In this document: one piece after another, positions 34,681 through 50,100 of the stretch | Numbering within the stretch: position 1 is the stretch's first letter | Layout of the letters: each line of letters starts with the position of its first letter | From: Spodoptera frugiperda | Taxonomy: Eukaryota; Arthropoda; Insecta; Lepidoptera; Noctuidae | DNA: 64,000 nucleotides | Direction: 5' to 3' | NCBI RefSeq assembly: GCF_023101765.2 | Contig: NC_064238.1 | Coordinates: 6,198,001 to 6,262,000, forward strand | The notes under the pieces: model-generated | What the model saw: the letters and a program-made list of their open reading frames with translations, nothing else | The model's database searches: none | Told to the model about the DNA's origin: nothing | Made by a program: the position numbers and the translations under genes

Positions 34681-37600
34681 AGACTTTATTGACACCTCTG
34701 CCTGTTTCTTGGGGACTTTAATTTAAAGGGTGTCGTTCATCCTTTAGAAGGTTTCTCTCCTCAAAAAATGAGATTCAGGCCAAAATAAAAGAACATGTAT
34801 CCAACAATTTGCAGCTGTGGTTGCACGTGTGACATGTAGTTACAGGAGGCTTGCAAACAATTGCGTCGGCAGTTTAATAAGGTTTCTCTAGACGGTAGGT
34901 GCATCAAAATGACCATACGGTGCCCCGGCACGCGACCGCATTGTCTGACACCTTGCACACGGCTTCAGGCTGTCATTACCGTGGCAGCCGGTACCAGATA
35001 CACAACATGCACATTGCCTACTGACTGCACTATCATTGTACCTACATACCGTACTACTACACACGTATTATACAACACAATGAAGTGCCTATTATCAATA
35101 TCAAAAACAGTACGACCCACCAAGTCGCGTTACTGCCTCAAACATTTAAATTTATCGTTAATTGTATTTTAAACAGATCTGCAAGTTCAAAGCTCTGCCA
35201 CAGAAATGCTCATTGAAATCTATGGTGAGACAAGTAATGTCTGGGGTATAGTTTGAATGGAGGTATGTCTGAAAGTGGCAGCTGAACATAAAGGAATGGA
35301 GAACGGTGTACCTCGAGATAGGCACTCTGTGCAGGCTTGTAATTTTAGATATCGAGACTCCCCGTCACCCGCCGAATCCCCCGGCTCATCCCAACTCCGC
35401 TGCGGATTAGAATGAAAATACAACGCTTTATTATCTTTCCTTTGACCGTATGTCTTACCTTCACCGATCTACTGTTTCCCTTCTCCTGGCGGCCAAAGGT
35501 GAGTGAGTTGTTGATATTTTTTTTGTAATCTCCTCTTCCTTTGTATTCAATTATCTTTGTTCCCAAGATCATCTATCTGAAATGTAAATTTGAATTTCAT
35601 CCATTCTGAACGTCGAAAGATTTTATTTAACTCAACACCCGAAAAGTATGCGTTTTATAGGGATCCTCGAACGCGGTGGATTTTTATTAGAGACACGTTT
35701 TTACCGACAGTAGATCGTGCTACAGGCGACATTTATCTTCCGGGCGGAGCGGCGGCGGGGGTGTCTTTGTAAAACGTTTGCGGATGAAAGATTTTCCTCC
35801 TTTTATTATTTCACATGTAATTTATGACACTTCTAAGGTGCGCGATTTCTTAGAATAAAGAGACTTTTGACTCATAAACGAACAATTTTATTGGCGACGT
35901 TACTTTTTCAACATTTCAAATCGCACAAAAGTATTTTTACACCGCGAAACGAAAGTGGCAACCGAATTTTATTCTACGTTATAAGTAGAGAACATCTCTG
36001 CGATTTAATGCAAGCGGAGTGCGGAGATCAAAGGGCCTTATGCATTATATTAAAGTTTTATTCGACGCCGCCGGTGTGCGGCCGTCGGGCTCGGCAATTT
36101 CCTTTTCAATTACGCCTACTTGAAATAAAAATACAATTTTTATTTGGGCCCTGGTAATTAAAAAGGGATTCTGTAATGAAAAGGTATACCTCCAGTTCCG
36201 GGCGCTCCTCTCAATTTCACTTCCGTTTGTTTGTTCCACGGGGACCACGCCTTTGGGGGCCAAGCAAAGGGTTGTGTTGGCGCGGCGCGGCGTGCGGGGA
36301 GTGTCCTCAAACATCGCCTAAATCACAAACACATTAAGGGAATCTCTCTAATGACACTCGCTTTCTGACCACGTGCGCTTAACTTCAGAAGCCGCTTCTA
36401 GTTTTAAACAATGAGTGACGACAAAGACAGAGTCGTATCAGACGGATGTGCGCCTGATTGCAACCATGATGTCGACAGGATCCTACTTCCTGTGTCTCGG
36501 ATACTAAACAATCCCTACATTGCTAGTTGCCACCTTGCTAGGTATATGTAGACAAGATGTTTCTCGTCACTATTTCCGTATCTGTGGGGAAGCACTTGTA
36601 TCGGAAACCTATTTTCTACATTGTGTCAATGTGCTTGGAATATATATATATTTCTTAATAATTTTTATTTCTTCGGAAGTGAAATTATAGAAGACACTAG
36701 TATGTATTTAATAATATATAAATAACAAATGATAAAAATAGTCTGGAGTACATTTTGATTACATTTGCTTCCATAAATTGCTGAAAATCTTCTAAAAGAC
36801 GACTACTTGATTCTATCACATATGTAATAAATCGAAGAAGTAAGTTGTTCCTCCAAGAGACATTCCCTTCCTTACATTTATGTCAGCTTAGGAGTCAAGG
36901 AGCCGTTGAAATAAACTCATGAAACATAAATGCGGCAATGATATTTTCATGTGACTGCCGGAGAGATAGTTCACTACACTCTTTAATGTTAATGTAATGT
37001 TTATGTAGAGGGTAGTAATATAGATATAACTCCCGGCCCCCGTCGGCCAACGTGCACTTCACCCTCTCCGGAGGAGATTAGCCATCTGAGCGGATTAAGC
37101 AAAGGTAGACTCATATAATACAGTATTTAACTACTTTATATGGCAAAAATATACTCTCATTCAGAGCGGCAACGTTGCTTTCAAATCCAAAGCTTTCGAA
37201 AATAAAGTAACTTCTTCTGCAAAAGTGATATGACATTTTGTCGTCTAATAAACTTCATGGCGGAATTAATTTTGGGCACAACACCCGGAAACGACAGACT
37301 AGGTATGCCTTCATGTCTACTTACCGTAAATTAGTGAGATTACCGGAGCTACATAAGGCTCGCGTTAAGTTGAGCCATATTAAAGTTTAATTTAGAAATA
37401 CAATGAAATACTCAGCGGGATCTTGAATTTTATGAAGAGATAATGTCCTCGAAACGCCAGCGACCCTCTTGAAATATTCTAAGAAATTTGCGATTCAAAT
37501 ACGCAAAGCCGTTTAAAACGCCTAACAAATTAAAGGCGGACTCGTTAAAGCAATAATTACTGATTACATTATGAAATAATACCTACCTTGTGGAGATGTG

Positions 37601-40600
37601 AAAAATGTTCTTCTATGCGTTTGTACATTTATTTTAATCAATGAATTATGTATAAATAAACCAACATATTTTGTGAAAACTGAAAAGCAGTGAAGTGTGA
37701 TGCTGCAAGTGAAACACACTTCAGTATACATAAAACATTGTAGGGTATTTGCAGTCGAAAAACAGTGTTGCCGCGAAAAGTTAATGCAGGAATAACCCAT
37801 GCCAGAATCAAAAGAACGAGTTTTGCAGTAGTGAGTGAAGCAGGGCGTTCATGTTTTAATATTTTACCGAAAGCTTTGCGCTGAATCACCGAATGCGCAA
37901 ACAAAGCTGCTACCTTAATAACTGCGTCGCGGCACCACTGTATGCGGCTGAAAGCTCTCATAATCCGACCTCCGCTACTCCACCAAAGAGGACGACTCAG
38001 AAAGCATTTTAAAAATTCGTTCCGCCTTTAGATTAGCGCTGATAGTGATAAGTCTTCTTGTCATCTTAGATATATTTTAGTCGAAAGTCCGTCGGGAAGA
38101 AAAATAAACAGACGAAAGATTTAATCTGTGAGCGTTTCCCTGTCTGTTTAAATAGAAGTCACAGGAGACGGCGTGTTATCGGCGCGGCCCGTACCTATTT
38201 GCCGAGCCGCAGCCGGCGCGCGCCCGCACCGCTCGCCCTAACTTCCCTTGTTTGCAAACTCGGATTGGATCTCGCGTTCTACTTTCCACAGGACATTCAC
38301 AATCTAGTTTTATGACTTTAAAATGTTAACGCCCTCCGCTACCCTAACTGGATCATCATGACTTTTAATCAGTATGTCCAACAACTATTTAGTGTCCATG
38401 TTTTTATTTGTTTTCAACGAAGGATCAGTTAAATATTTTGCCTAAAAAATCTATTAGTTTGAGAAGTTCTGCGAAGTAACTAGTGTACAGATGGACAGGC
38501 GGAACGAGATCGGCGACGTCACAGTTGGAGTCCAGCTCAACAATAGGATTCAAAAGACGTTTCCACAAGGTGAAGCCGCAATGAATGCATAAATGACTTT
38601 GACCAATTGATTTTAACACCGCATTGTGCTCTAACGGAGAATGGTGTGCGGCTTTTTTGTGTTTACCTATTCCATTTAACAAGAACCGACATTTGACCTG
38701 GCATCTTTAATCAATGTCTCTGATAACGTGCATGAAGCAGGTGAAAGTATTTTTATAATGCTTTTAGTTTTAACATTCTGTAAGTATAAACTCAGTGTCA
38801 AACCTTCACTTCATCGTAAAGATTTATTTATACAAGGTTGGTTAATATAAACACTGAAAACATAAACAGACGCATTTGTAGACATATGTTGGTGAACAAG
38901 TGCATGCGCAGCGGGAGTTGTGGGGCCCAGCCCGCGGCGGCGGGGAGGGGGAGGCCTGACGAGCCTTTGTTTAGAACATAAAATTATACGACACCAATAA
39001 ATTCTTTGTTTACCCGATAAATGAACGTGTCCGTTCGTATGGGAGTGCGATCGACTCTGCGTGACTCGAGGATATGCATGTACACCTATAAAGATAAAAA
39101 ACTATGTGACAGCAATAAACAATCCATAGAAATAGAAAAGAACTGCTCCACTACAAACCTTTCATTTTAGAATTCAATTTGTTATTTTAGATTGCTATCT
39201 TAATGAGAGCCGTTTTAAGAATAAATCTCCTAAGTAAACAAGCATTGTCAAAACACTCGACTCCACAAAAGTTTAAACGAAGAAATGTCAACTCTTTCTG
39301 AGATAATGCCATTATCTGGTTTACCTGAGGAGAGCTCGGGGTAACAATGGCGACGTCGGCAGATGTCTCCGCAAAACAAACTTCACAACAAACCTAAATC
39401 ATCGCGGGAGATAAAAAATGTAGGATTAATTATGGCACATAGAGTCGCGGTGCGACAGAGCGACAATAAATCGTCATCATTGACGTGAATCGTTGTACAA
39501 AATGTTAATGCCGCGTATTATGCCGTGACTACAATGACGCATTGTTGGATGACTCGGGACCACGTTGGACAAACTTTAAACCTCATGTTATTTGTGTGTG
39601 TGTATTTTTTTGCAGAAGATGCACCCAAACGTGTCATCTTCGATTCCTTTGATGTGGATTCACTTCAGAAACTGTTATGCCGTAACATTTGTCACGGCTC
39701 TTGTTAGCGCATCGCTCAGTGGTTTTAGTAACCATTCAGTTTTATTCAATTGAATTGATGAAATAACATCAAATAGTCGATGAAGTAAACTGGACCTGTT
39801 ATTTATAGTTTTTGTATAGCACGTGTAATATAATGACGAGACCTGAATATGAAGTCAACTTTACATACATAGGTAGATCTGATACAATTCTGTAATCTTT
39901 AGGTAAATATTTGGCCTGTCCTGCTGTGCGTTACCCCTAGCAACCATAAACCACATGTCTAGACAGGCCTATGATATACTAAATTCGAGCAACATTCTAC
40001 GGCTCAGGTACGGCTACGATAAGTCAGGAGCAACTGCTATCATAAAACTAACATTTGTCGTATGATAAATAAGCAAACATATTCTGTCTTGAATTTATTT
40101 GCAAGATATCTATTATTTGGTTTTACAGTGTACTGCAAACGCTATTTATTCATCGATCGAGGAAGATTTGTACAACACTGGCGGTGGTTTCCGGGCGTTT
40201 GTCCGACTACCTGGTAACAGATAAGTTGCAATACATTTTGGAGCGGATTACGAATCGTCCTTGAGTCGCCTTTATCCTTTAAAGGAACCGATATTGTTGC
40301 TTATGCACGGTCGCTCTGCGAGCTCAGCGCCCGGCCTCTTTCTTAAGAAGGATTCCAGAATATTTGATTATGCGACATCCTTATCTGGCTTTCAAAAGCT
40401 ATTAACATTCTCTCTTTCCAACGCAAGAAACGTTTCCAAAATTGTGACCAGCTTTATTTGTTCATGCGTTCGTCGATACAATTTAGCACACAATAATAGT
40501 CGTTTTGTATATATAACAGTGATTTTATGTATATCTAAAATTGTATTGTGCTTTAAAGCTATAGGAAAAATATCTACTCCAGTGTAATATTGAAGATTTA

Positions 40601-41135
40601 TTGACAGTACGAGAACAGATACAATATTTAGATTCATCGATTCTTTCTGTTTCATTACAGGTCGCCAGGGGCTGCAAGTTACGGTCGTGTTATTATATTA
40701 GTTGAACTCGAGCATGTTCACAGATGTCGCCATGTTTGCAACGGATAACTATAACGTTGCTGCCTTCGGGCGACGAACGAAAACATACGAATAATCGTGG
40801 TATAATAGCACAGCTGTTCGACAGTACGGAGATATTCGCTTCATCCCCATAAATACGCCGCGCAAAACACAAAAGGATTTGTCTCGTTAATTCACGTGTA
40901 TTATTTACGATTCGTTTCACCTCTTTAACAGGCGAGATGATAAGATCGAGTTACGATACTGCCAATATTGTCTCATATTACCATTGTCGAGAGGATCATC
41001 GTAAAAACTCTTCAGCCCTCAATTGTTCGCAACCTGGCGGCATTATTACGTAGATTTTTATTTGAAATAACATTGTTAAATCAAATGAAACAATCCGGAG
41101 ACAATTGTCAGGTTGTAGCAATATAAATTGGGGCG
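34681..41135. other. gene-free stretch with CpG-rich patches
   Basis: No supportable gene. CpG-rich patches lie near 36240-36300, 37040-37075, 38170-38250 and 38915-38955. A TA microsatellite run of about nine bases is near 36643. Two small candidate coding pieces, a 46-codon frame at 36411 and an acceptor-preceded frame ending at 39707, are listed as findings because neither can be supported alone. Confidence 0.5.
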
Positions 41136-41172
41136 CAAATAACAGTAATTGTCTACAACTAACTGTTATTTG
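41136..41172. repeat. stem-loop, 12-bp arms
   Basis: CAAATAACAGTA (41136-41147) pairs with AACTGTTATTTG (41161-41172) apart from the innermost positions, leaving a 13-base loop. Nearby GTTGTAG (41113-41119) can pair with CTACAAC in the loop region. Probably a chance AT-rich foldback. Confidence 0.6.
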
Positions 41173-44100
41173 AAAGGTCGCTTAATCACTCAAGGGCACG
41201 GAGACAGTTCAAACACAAATATTAATTAATGCGGCTATTCCGGCTTACCTAATTCGAGAAGTTCCCCGTATCTGAATAAACAATTAAACTAGCAGAAGTG
41301 TCGGGACCGGGCAGGGGTGCGGGTCCGGTCCAAACTACGGACTCTGCTTCGCTTTATCTGAGCGTTAATATCGATACAACGGTTAATTAACAACCACAAG
41401 GCGAACCAATAAAAATGAACCACAAAATGGGAACAATAAAATTTAAGATGATATACAATCTAATTGGAATATCGATGCTTGCTATGATTAACGCAGACAA
41501 GATCTCTACAGAGCAAGCTTTATAGTTTTCATTCTACTTATTATACTAAAATATACAGTTAACCAGATGTTCAACCCAAGCTGTAATCAAACATAACAAA
41601 AATTACATAATATGAACATTTATATGCAGGAAGGGATAGTTTATAAATGCATTCGATCTATGTCACGCAAATGAGAATGTGCATTCAGTAAATGTAAATA
41701 AACAACAATCAGGCGACCGCACCGCCTGCCTTCTTGACATGGGAGAGAAACTGACGCATGACAACATGACACAAGTTGAATTAAATGTAAGTAATAACAG
41801 TAAATATTGTCTTGTCTAATGTGGAGCAAAATAATTACTAAATATTTATACACATATCTAATTAAAATCAATAAGCCAGGCATTCAATTAAAACAAATTA
41901 AGGTCTATTAATAACTCTAATTTTACCAAAACAAAATGAATATGTGGGTAATTGTGTGTCCGAACGTTATGGGTATCAAAAATCAGTCGTAGTTATAATG
42001 AAACAGTGTGGTGTTCGAAACAGGAGCAAGCGTGTGCCTGACGAACCGTGCAAAATGATAATTAAGAGAAACCGCTCAGTCATCGTTAATACGATAGCCG
42101 GCCATGTAAATTACAACGGGCAGAGCGGTGTTTATAACAATGGCGCCGCTCGATGGCTTTCATTAAAATTTAAACAATGAAAACGCAAATAGAAGTATCA
42201 TCTTGTTAAACTTAAATCTTGACCTTTCACAACTGCACTGCGAAATAAACTTTTGTCTTTGACTCTACGTTTTATTGAGAAACTTTGACACAAAACCTAA
42301 GATTATGGAGTATTCAGAGCGCCCTTACAAAACTTATATTTTTCCTTTCAAACTTGTTTATAAAGTGCAAAATTTTTGAGAGAAGGAAGGCTTTTTAAAA
42401 ACCTTTTCATGTCTTTTAAAAATGCGTAGTTGACAGAGGCTTGGTGTTGATGACTGCCATTGCGTCGCAGTGGGAATGCGATGTCGGAAGGGTGCTCCAT
42501 CCATTGAGCACAAGTACTGAGGTAATGTTCGGGTGTAAAGGGTCGCGCTCATGAGCTCATCCGCGGTTTATCCACACACTATTCAACTCAAATTTTGCAG
42601 AATAATTTGTTCACACTTTATTTACTCGCATATTTCATCAGTCTCATTTACTTTCGGAGTCTGCTCAGTGTTGAGAATTTCCAACAACAACAAAAAAACG
42701 AAAGATCCGTTCCTGTTCTAAAATAGGCCTGAACACATATGAGTTACGGCTTAACATTAGTAAGACACTATATCAAATGATATATATTTTCCCTATTAGA
42801 TAGACAAATATGCTATCGCATTCCAAGTCTTATTTCCTCGGCGCAAAGCGAACAGCAAGAGTAAGATATAGAATTGATGTTCCATATTTTTCAATACTGG
42901 ATTGCGAGTGTGTTCTCAAGGTTTTGTTCAAAGGAGTGCTGTGAGAATATGACACTGTAAGGTTGTGAGGGCGCGCCTAGTGGCTCTGGAGTGTCATTCC
43001 GCTAACACATTGTCTAGCGTCATTGTCTGCCGCGGCTCTCGTTACAGCGGCGTTCAACTTTTTATTTACGCCCAAGTGCACTCTGCCTCTGTCGCGTCGA
43101 GAGCTGAATTAAGGTTCTCGGCGTTGATATGGGATCATTCAACCCGAGAATATCGAATTACGCGCGTACTGCCCGCTTTGTTGCTTACTTGCACGTGATA
43201 TTCGTTTTGTTGGGAAAGTCGATGCATGCTCCGGCTTGTTTACTTGTTTAAAAGTTCCTGATCTACAATCGGTGTTCTTGTAATACATTCCCTTTATAAA
43301 CTTTGCTTGTTTTTTGCTCTCGAAAAAGTTGTTGTTCGCATAGAATGATTCGCTCGTGTCTCTCGTATGTTCTAATTACCTATATTGTGTGGTTGTTTTA
43401 AACTTAGTGAATGCGGCTAACTTTCCGATGCAACAACTTCTGTCGCACTTTTTCTGAATTGTTTTTATGTTTACAAAATAGCGGTTACTACATGTATTGA
43501 ACCAGTAGATATTATATTAATTTGGTAGCAAAAGTAGTGTATACAATTAATCTGAGAACCTAATTCAATTTTATTGTAATATACATCTATATATTTTGAT
43601 TTTACAACTTTAGTAAAGTTAAATTAAAAATTTACTTTTAAAAATTCAAATTTTCTTACCAACCATCCCATGAAAAACTCATAGAAAATAACAAGAAATA
43701 CTTGCTAGCATCTGTAGCATTTTTAATTTATTTTTTCTACGTGAACACACAGAGTGAATAGTGGACTTATTACGCGACCGGCAGCGGAAATTGAATCTGG
43801 AGCTACGCACTTTCCGGTTGCCGCCGAGCTTCCGATTCACTTGCTCCCCGACCACCCCATGTTACCTTTTATTGCAAGTTTTAACTTGTTTATAGCACAA
43901 CCTGCTTTAGTACGCACACACACAACCGACCTTTGTGCTCGAACCCAATGTACGGTAAGCGAAAGCTGATATATTATGATTTATAGACAGTAGCAGAGAG
44001 CTTTGTGGGAAATAGTAGTAATGAATAGCGTTTAGAAACTAGGTTTTCATTGGGAATTATATGTACAGCTGAATGTTAAGTCTAGAGATTGCAGAGTGTT

Positions 44101-47100
44101 TGCTGATAATGAATACATTTTTAGAAACTTAGTCATAGTCAAATCTTAAGTTTAATTTCTATCGAATCTTGTTTTGGTACTATACTAATCTGATTTCTAA
44201 TCCCAGATCAATAAAATTCAAAATCGATGGACGAGTAGAAAATGCAATTAGTAAAGAAGAGAATCTAGCAGCTATCCAATTAGCATCATTCGTACGGACA
44301 ATGCGCAGTTCTGCCATAAACTGACGCACACGCATACCGTTCATTTAAAGATGACTTCTAGAAACATGGTCGTTACTGTTTGATCTCTCTGACCCAGGCA
44401 TTCCGTTAGACATAGTTATGAACACCTTATGTTACTGCTTGCATATATTAACTAAACGATCTCCGTACATTTCTAGCGTTAACTTAGAACCAACTTAGCA
44501 TAATTTTATCATACGTATATTTACGGCGACAGTTTGCTTGTGCACTATTAAAATAATGTGGTTGAAGATAACATCGCGTTTGTTATTGTTAGAAAAGGGT
44601 ATGAAGAAGTACGAGCAGAATGTTCTCCTCTGCAGTTGTTATATCTTCTATGAAACAAAGGTAAACAAGTAGCCATATAACAGAACATATTTCAAGTTCC
44701 ATGCTACTGATGTAAATCCCAGAATCAGAATTGTCTAGTATAATTTTGCCAGGCACAGGAATTTTTAACACTTAAACTATATCACAGTAAAACAATGACA
44801 ATGGAAGGATTTTAACAACAGAAACGTAACAGTTTTAATTAATTAATAACATATTAATTTTTAAATTGTCATTTATAATAAATAGGCGCGCGAAACGTCG
44901 GTCATTGTTTGGCATCTGGCGGGCCAAAACGATCGCGTAAATGCACGCCATTTCACAAATTGAGATCATACATCATTCAATACACATTCAATTTGATACG
45001 GACAATGTTTTCAGGAGCATATTTATCTCAGTGGCAAATTAAAGCTTATGCATGCATTCATGTATATTACGAATATATGTTATATTCATATTTATGCACA
45101 TAAAATATGTGACACATAATATCCACATAACTTTGACTGTCAAGCAAAATAGGGATGATGACGGGTCATAAAACTTAAAAAACTATTTAGTCCGTTAGTT
45201 ATAAAATGAAAAAATATTACGTATTTTTTATTTTGTCATAACAATACTTACATAAAACGAATCAAAGTTTAAGAGCAAGTTTCTCAGATACACTAAAACT
45301 GTATGTGAAATCCGAATATTTATTTGCGTACAAAGTCGCATGCAATGCTAGTATAGCTCGATAGCATGTATTACGTGTCTAGGTGCTTTATTATAAAATG
45401 TTAATAATCAACGTTTTCATTAATTAAAGTTTTCAATTGAGCGCTCGTTTAATTGTTGATTGATGGGCTTATTTCAGTAAATGTGCTGATTCAAGAAAAA
45501 TATATAATATTGATTACCACAGTAATACAAAGTACTAGTATATTTTTGGTTAAATATTCATATGATTTTAATTAAAAATATAAATATACTACGTCTGGTA
45601 ATGAATGTGGCATTGATTTGACTTCGGATCGAATCAAAAATGTTTTCAAATTCGATGGCAATAGGACTATTAACATACCCTACCTGGAATAGAGCATGCT
45701 TCATCATATGAACTTTAACTGTTGCCTATATGACGTACTCGTAGGCACCTTTTACTACTTATTTCTACATTAATAATTGATGTTAGATATCTGTGGATGT
45801 ATAAAAAAATTTATTCCTTCTTATAATACACTAGATTACCTCTTGCGCGTTTTCTGCATATAGAAGTATCAGGACTATTAAGTGAAAAGTAAATTCAAAA
45901 GTTATACAATGCAAGAAGACACATACATAATTTAATCTTTCCTCTTTGTAATTATCATAAGAATATTATAAATATCAAAATTCCATTTTAATCATTGAAG
46001 ATGTAAATGCAATCAGAGATAGAGAATAATAATCTTAATTAAGTGATCGCTATGCGCAATTGCGGCTTTGACTGGCGTTGAATTATTTAGTGAATATCAT
46101 ACGATATAATTAACATTGCTTCCGATACATATTAGTAGTTATTTATGTGGACTGCTAATGTATTTGGTGTTATTTGTAATTGTATTTAATGAAATAAAAG
46201 AAGAGTGGTATCAATGTATTTTATATCAGGATCTAATTAGTGAAACTGCGTTTTATACTCTTTGCGTATTACACAATTTCTATTATAAGCAGTGGTAGCA
46301 AAAATAATATTTATTTGCCATTGAATAAGGTTTTTTAAATGCCTGAAATTAAAAAGATAAAGTATTGAAAATGTAAAGATTTGTTTATTCCACACCCACG
46401 ACAGAAACGACATAATTAAAATCATTGAATCATGCACACCAATATTTGAATAGTTAAATTGCAATTTTATTGCAAACATTTGGTAACTTATAAATCAACT
46501 AATACTCACATTTATAAATGTAAAGTGAAATCAAACATGGTACTTGTTCATTTGAGCTTTGCCAGCCACTAGAAGTGTAGTGGTCATGTCATATTAAATA
46601 CATTATGCAGGCGGCTAATGCCTGATACTAGAATATTAAATGAGGATTATAACTGTCACGTGCCCATTAGAAATTGCTTTCGCTTTGATGTACATTTCCA
46701 TAAATCTATTTCTAGAATCACAAGCTAATCAAATCAGCGATCAAATAATCCATTTCTGTGAAAAATAACTACAAAGTAGGGTATTAAGTGTCAATGAAAC
46801 ATATTTCCAGACGTGATAGAAATAGCCAAGTTTGCCGAGTTGCCATTCCTACGGTATCCGGGAGCTTGTAGACGTCATTCAACGTACTGTGACTATTTTA
46901 GCAATCTCCATTCGAACCATCAATTCTACCTATAGACAGCAATTTATCACTAATAAAATATTTCCGATGCCGGTTTCTGAACGCTGGAAATCGTCAGTTT
47001 CTCGGAAATAGAGGCAATGTGCTTTGTCCGGTCGCACTATACTGTTTAAGAGTGAAGCTTCCGAGTGCGAGCGAAAGTGGCGATGCTTGGCACCCGGCCA

Positions 47101-50100
47101 GAACCCGCACCGTCCGTCAAAACGCCCACAAACTTATTAATTCCACCTAATTTGTGAATATATATAGCACGTGACGATTATTAACATTTTTGTCATCGGA
47201 AGGATTAAGGATAACCTATTAATTCAGGGAATAGGCCGACATATTTATTTGACGGCCAATAAATATGTAAACGTTTTATAATGAATGTTGGATTCTACGA
47301 AACACTGTTGTTTATGACCCTACTAATTGTCATAGATGAAAGTTTAATAATTGTTTATTTGTGTCAATATTTTTATTCCATCAACATGAATATAGCAATT
47401 GTTTATCCACAGCTGCAACAGTTAGTAATTATTAGTTGTATTTATCAGCGAAAAATTTGATCATAAAATTCTTAATTACGTTCAAAAATTGGTGGACACG
47501 TTCCTGAATTTCGATTTCCATTGGTGCTTTAATTTAAATTCAAAGCATACAGCGATGTGTCGCAGAGTAAACAGAATATGTTTGTTTGTCGAGGCCGCGC
47601 CGAGGACTGTCAACACGCGCCGTCCACTGTACGGCGTGTGCTTGTCCACGAGGTGCCTGCATACTTGCTTTACGCGATTCATAACATCACAAAATTATGC
47701 TAAACAAAGAAAAATAGTCAACGAATACATTACATTCTCTTGTCACTAATTATTCACTTCAACACGTTAAACTACTACGCTTCTCTAAGAACAATAATAT
47801 CGATCGGTCCTTAGTTTACTTAGAAATGAATTGATAATAAAATTTATCAAATGGAACAAGTAAACAAACTTTACGTTTCAAATAATTTGAACAGGTAAAT
47901 TAGGTTTTTGGTTGAATACTCCAAATATTTGAAAGGCAAAGGTAAGTCTGGCTATTTAATTTAAAGTTAGAACATTCTCAATTTATAGTTGCATAATTAT
48001 AAAGGGCCGAGTAGAAAATGTTGGTGACAGTTGTCTGTGTTTGCGTGACAACATAACAGATTTCCAATCAGAGTCGACGGCGCGAAAGAGATTCTAATAA
48101 CATTCAAAACTCGTCCCGCGGGAGTCGGTGTCAGTTTAATTACAGGCACCGCGGCGGGACACGCCGTCTCTGCCGGCATCACAACGGATTTTTTTCTGTG
48201 GGACAAAGGACGATTAAAAAAGTTCGTAATGAAAGTCCTCCGCCGAAAGCAAAGGGGTGAGACTCCACTGAAAATATCCGCATTTTCACGTAGGTATTCA
48301 CTACACTTTTGCATGTACTTACCTACATCAAAAAGATAATTAAATTAATAAAATGTCATATAATACGGAATTTCATAGTTCATGGCACTCAATGTAAGTG
48401 CGTGGTGAAAGCAAAATTATTCAGTGTAATGCTAGTCGCACAATGTACACAGCACGGGGCGGTCCAAGACATTTTGACAACCGTAAGTAGAACACAATAA
48501 AGGCGCGCTCCGAGCGCGAGCGTCGCGAACGAAAAGGTAAATAAATCGACGCATTCCATATAATGCCGACTTAACTAGCTATTACGAGAAGAGCTGAACT
48601 TTCCGCGGTGGCGTCTCTCTGCCTGTCACAAAGTTACCGACGCTATTCTCCGATTAACTCTGTTCTGACATATAAAGAGGAAAATTGTTCAGATAGGCTC
48701 TACCCCGGATAAGTTAATTGTTTGTTTTTCTTGCCACACTCCATTAAAGTTTTTATTGCATTTGTTTTATATTTGACACCATCGCATTTAGACTAAGCCG
48801 AAATAGGTCATTCAATGATATTTTTTACATTCTTTCAGTAAGCCAACTGAATACAAAAGTGTGCAGGTATGCTGGCGATGTGTGATATTTTTCATTCAAA
48901 CTCAGCTTCGTTAAAATCATACCTGTATTTTGTAGGCTTGTTAGTTAACTTTTTGCGTATTGCCAACTAAAGCTCGTTGAAATCCAACATCAAAGAGATG
49001 ACTCACAGCGATATATCGGTTGAAATTATTTAGATAAAGTGGAATACTTGCGGAGTTTCAACCATGATGATATCATTTATGTACTTACGCGGCTTAAAAA
49101 TACATCATACAGCCTGCAACTGAGTACCTGGAACAAAAACAGAGATTTAAAATGTAAAATGACAGAAATGTTTAAAATTTAACGACGTGGGTGCTTACGG
49201 TTTTTTCAAGCGATCATTAACATAATTTGAGCAGAGTAGATGTGGCTTGTGACCCGCGCCCCGACATACGCAGCAAGTAATGGTGTATCGAGTGTAACAA
49301 AATGAGCGCGTAACGCTAAAATGCCGCCCACGAGGGCGCTTTGTGTGCTGCAGGAAGAGAAACAGATAACAGGTGAGGATGCCGGCGCGGAATTGATGCC
49401 GTTATTTGAAAAACGCCCTGATAAGTCCCCTCCGGTCCCAAATAAAGGTTGAATTTTCAGGCTGCGGATAAAGGTTTCAAAAATGTTCACCTTCATTTAA
49501 AGTTACGTGAGCGTTGATTAGAATTCTCTTTATTCATTCGAATGCCAGTATAAAGTTGATTTTCAAACGGATACGGAAGTCTCTCAGGTGCTAATTCTTG
49601 AATATTTAAAGCAAAATTTTAATTATAATATGTTATGGCAGGATATTATTACATTCAGCTCAGAGAAGCTCTCACATGGACGTGTATTGGCACCGGTTAT
49701 CGGTGTATTTTCGGATGCCTAATTATCGGTTGTGCCAGTTAACTGGAGCGTAGAGTACAAATATTTACCGTCATTTGAATGCAATGTGGAGAGCGTCGTG
49801 AATAGTTTCCACAGCTATTGCAGCGTTGTATGTCCATAGAAACTTAAACGTTGCTCACAATGTTTACAGTACACGACAATTTCATTGCATTGTTCGACAA
49901 ATACGTCAATGACATGCTCAAATGACTCTGTAATACAAGTAATACAACATCGACCAGACGTAACCATCTCGTAATGTTGAGGTTTTGTGGGAATCTTTTG
50001 TAAGTTATTGTTATGTATTCCATGATCGTTCCGTTGAAAACTCTCTGAACATTTTGCAATACTACAACTCGATAATTCGCAGAGAATGATGACAGCTTAT

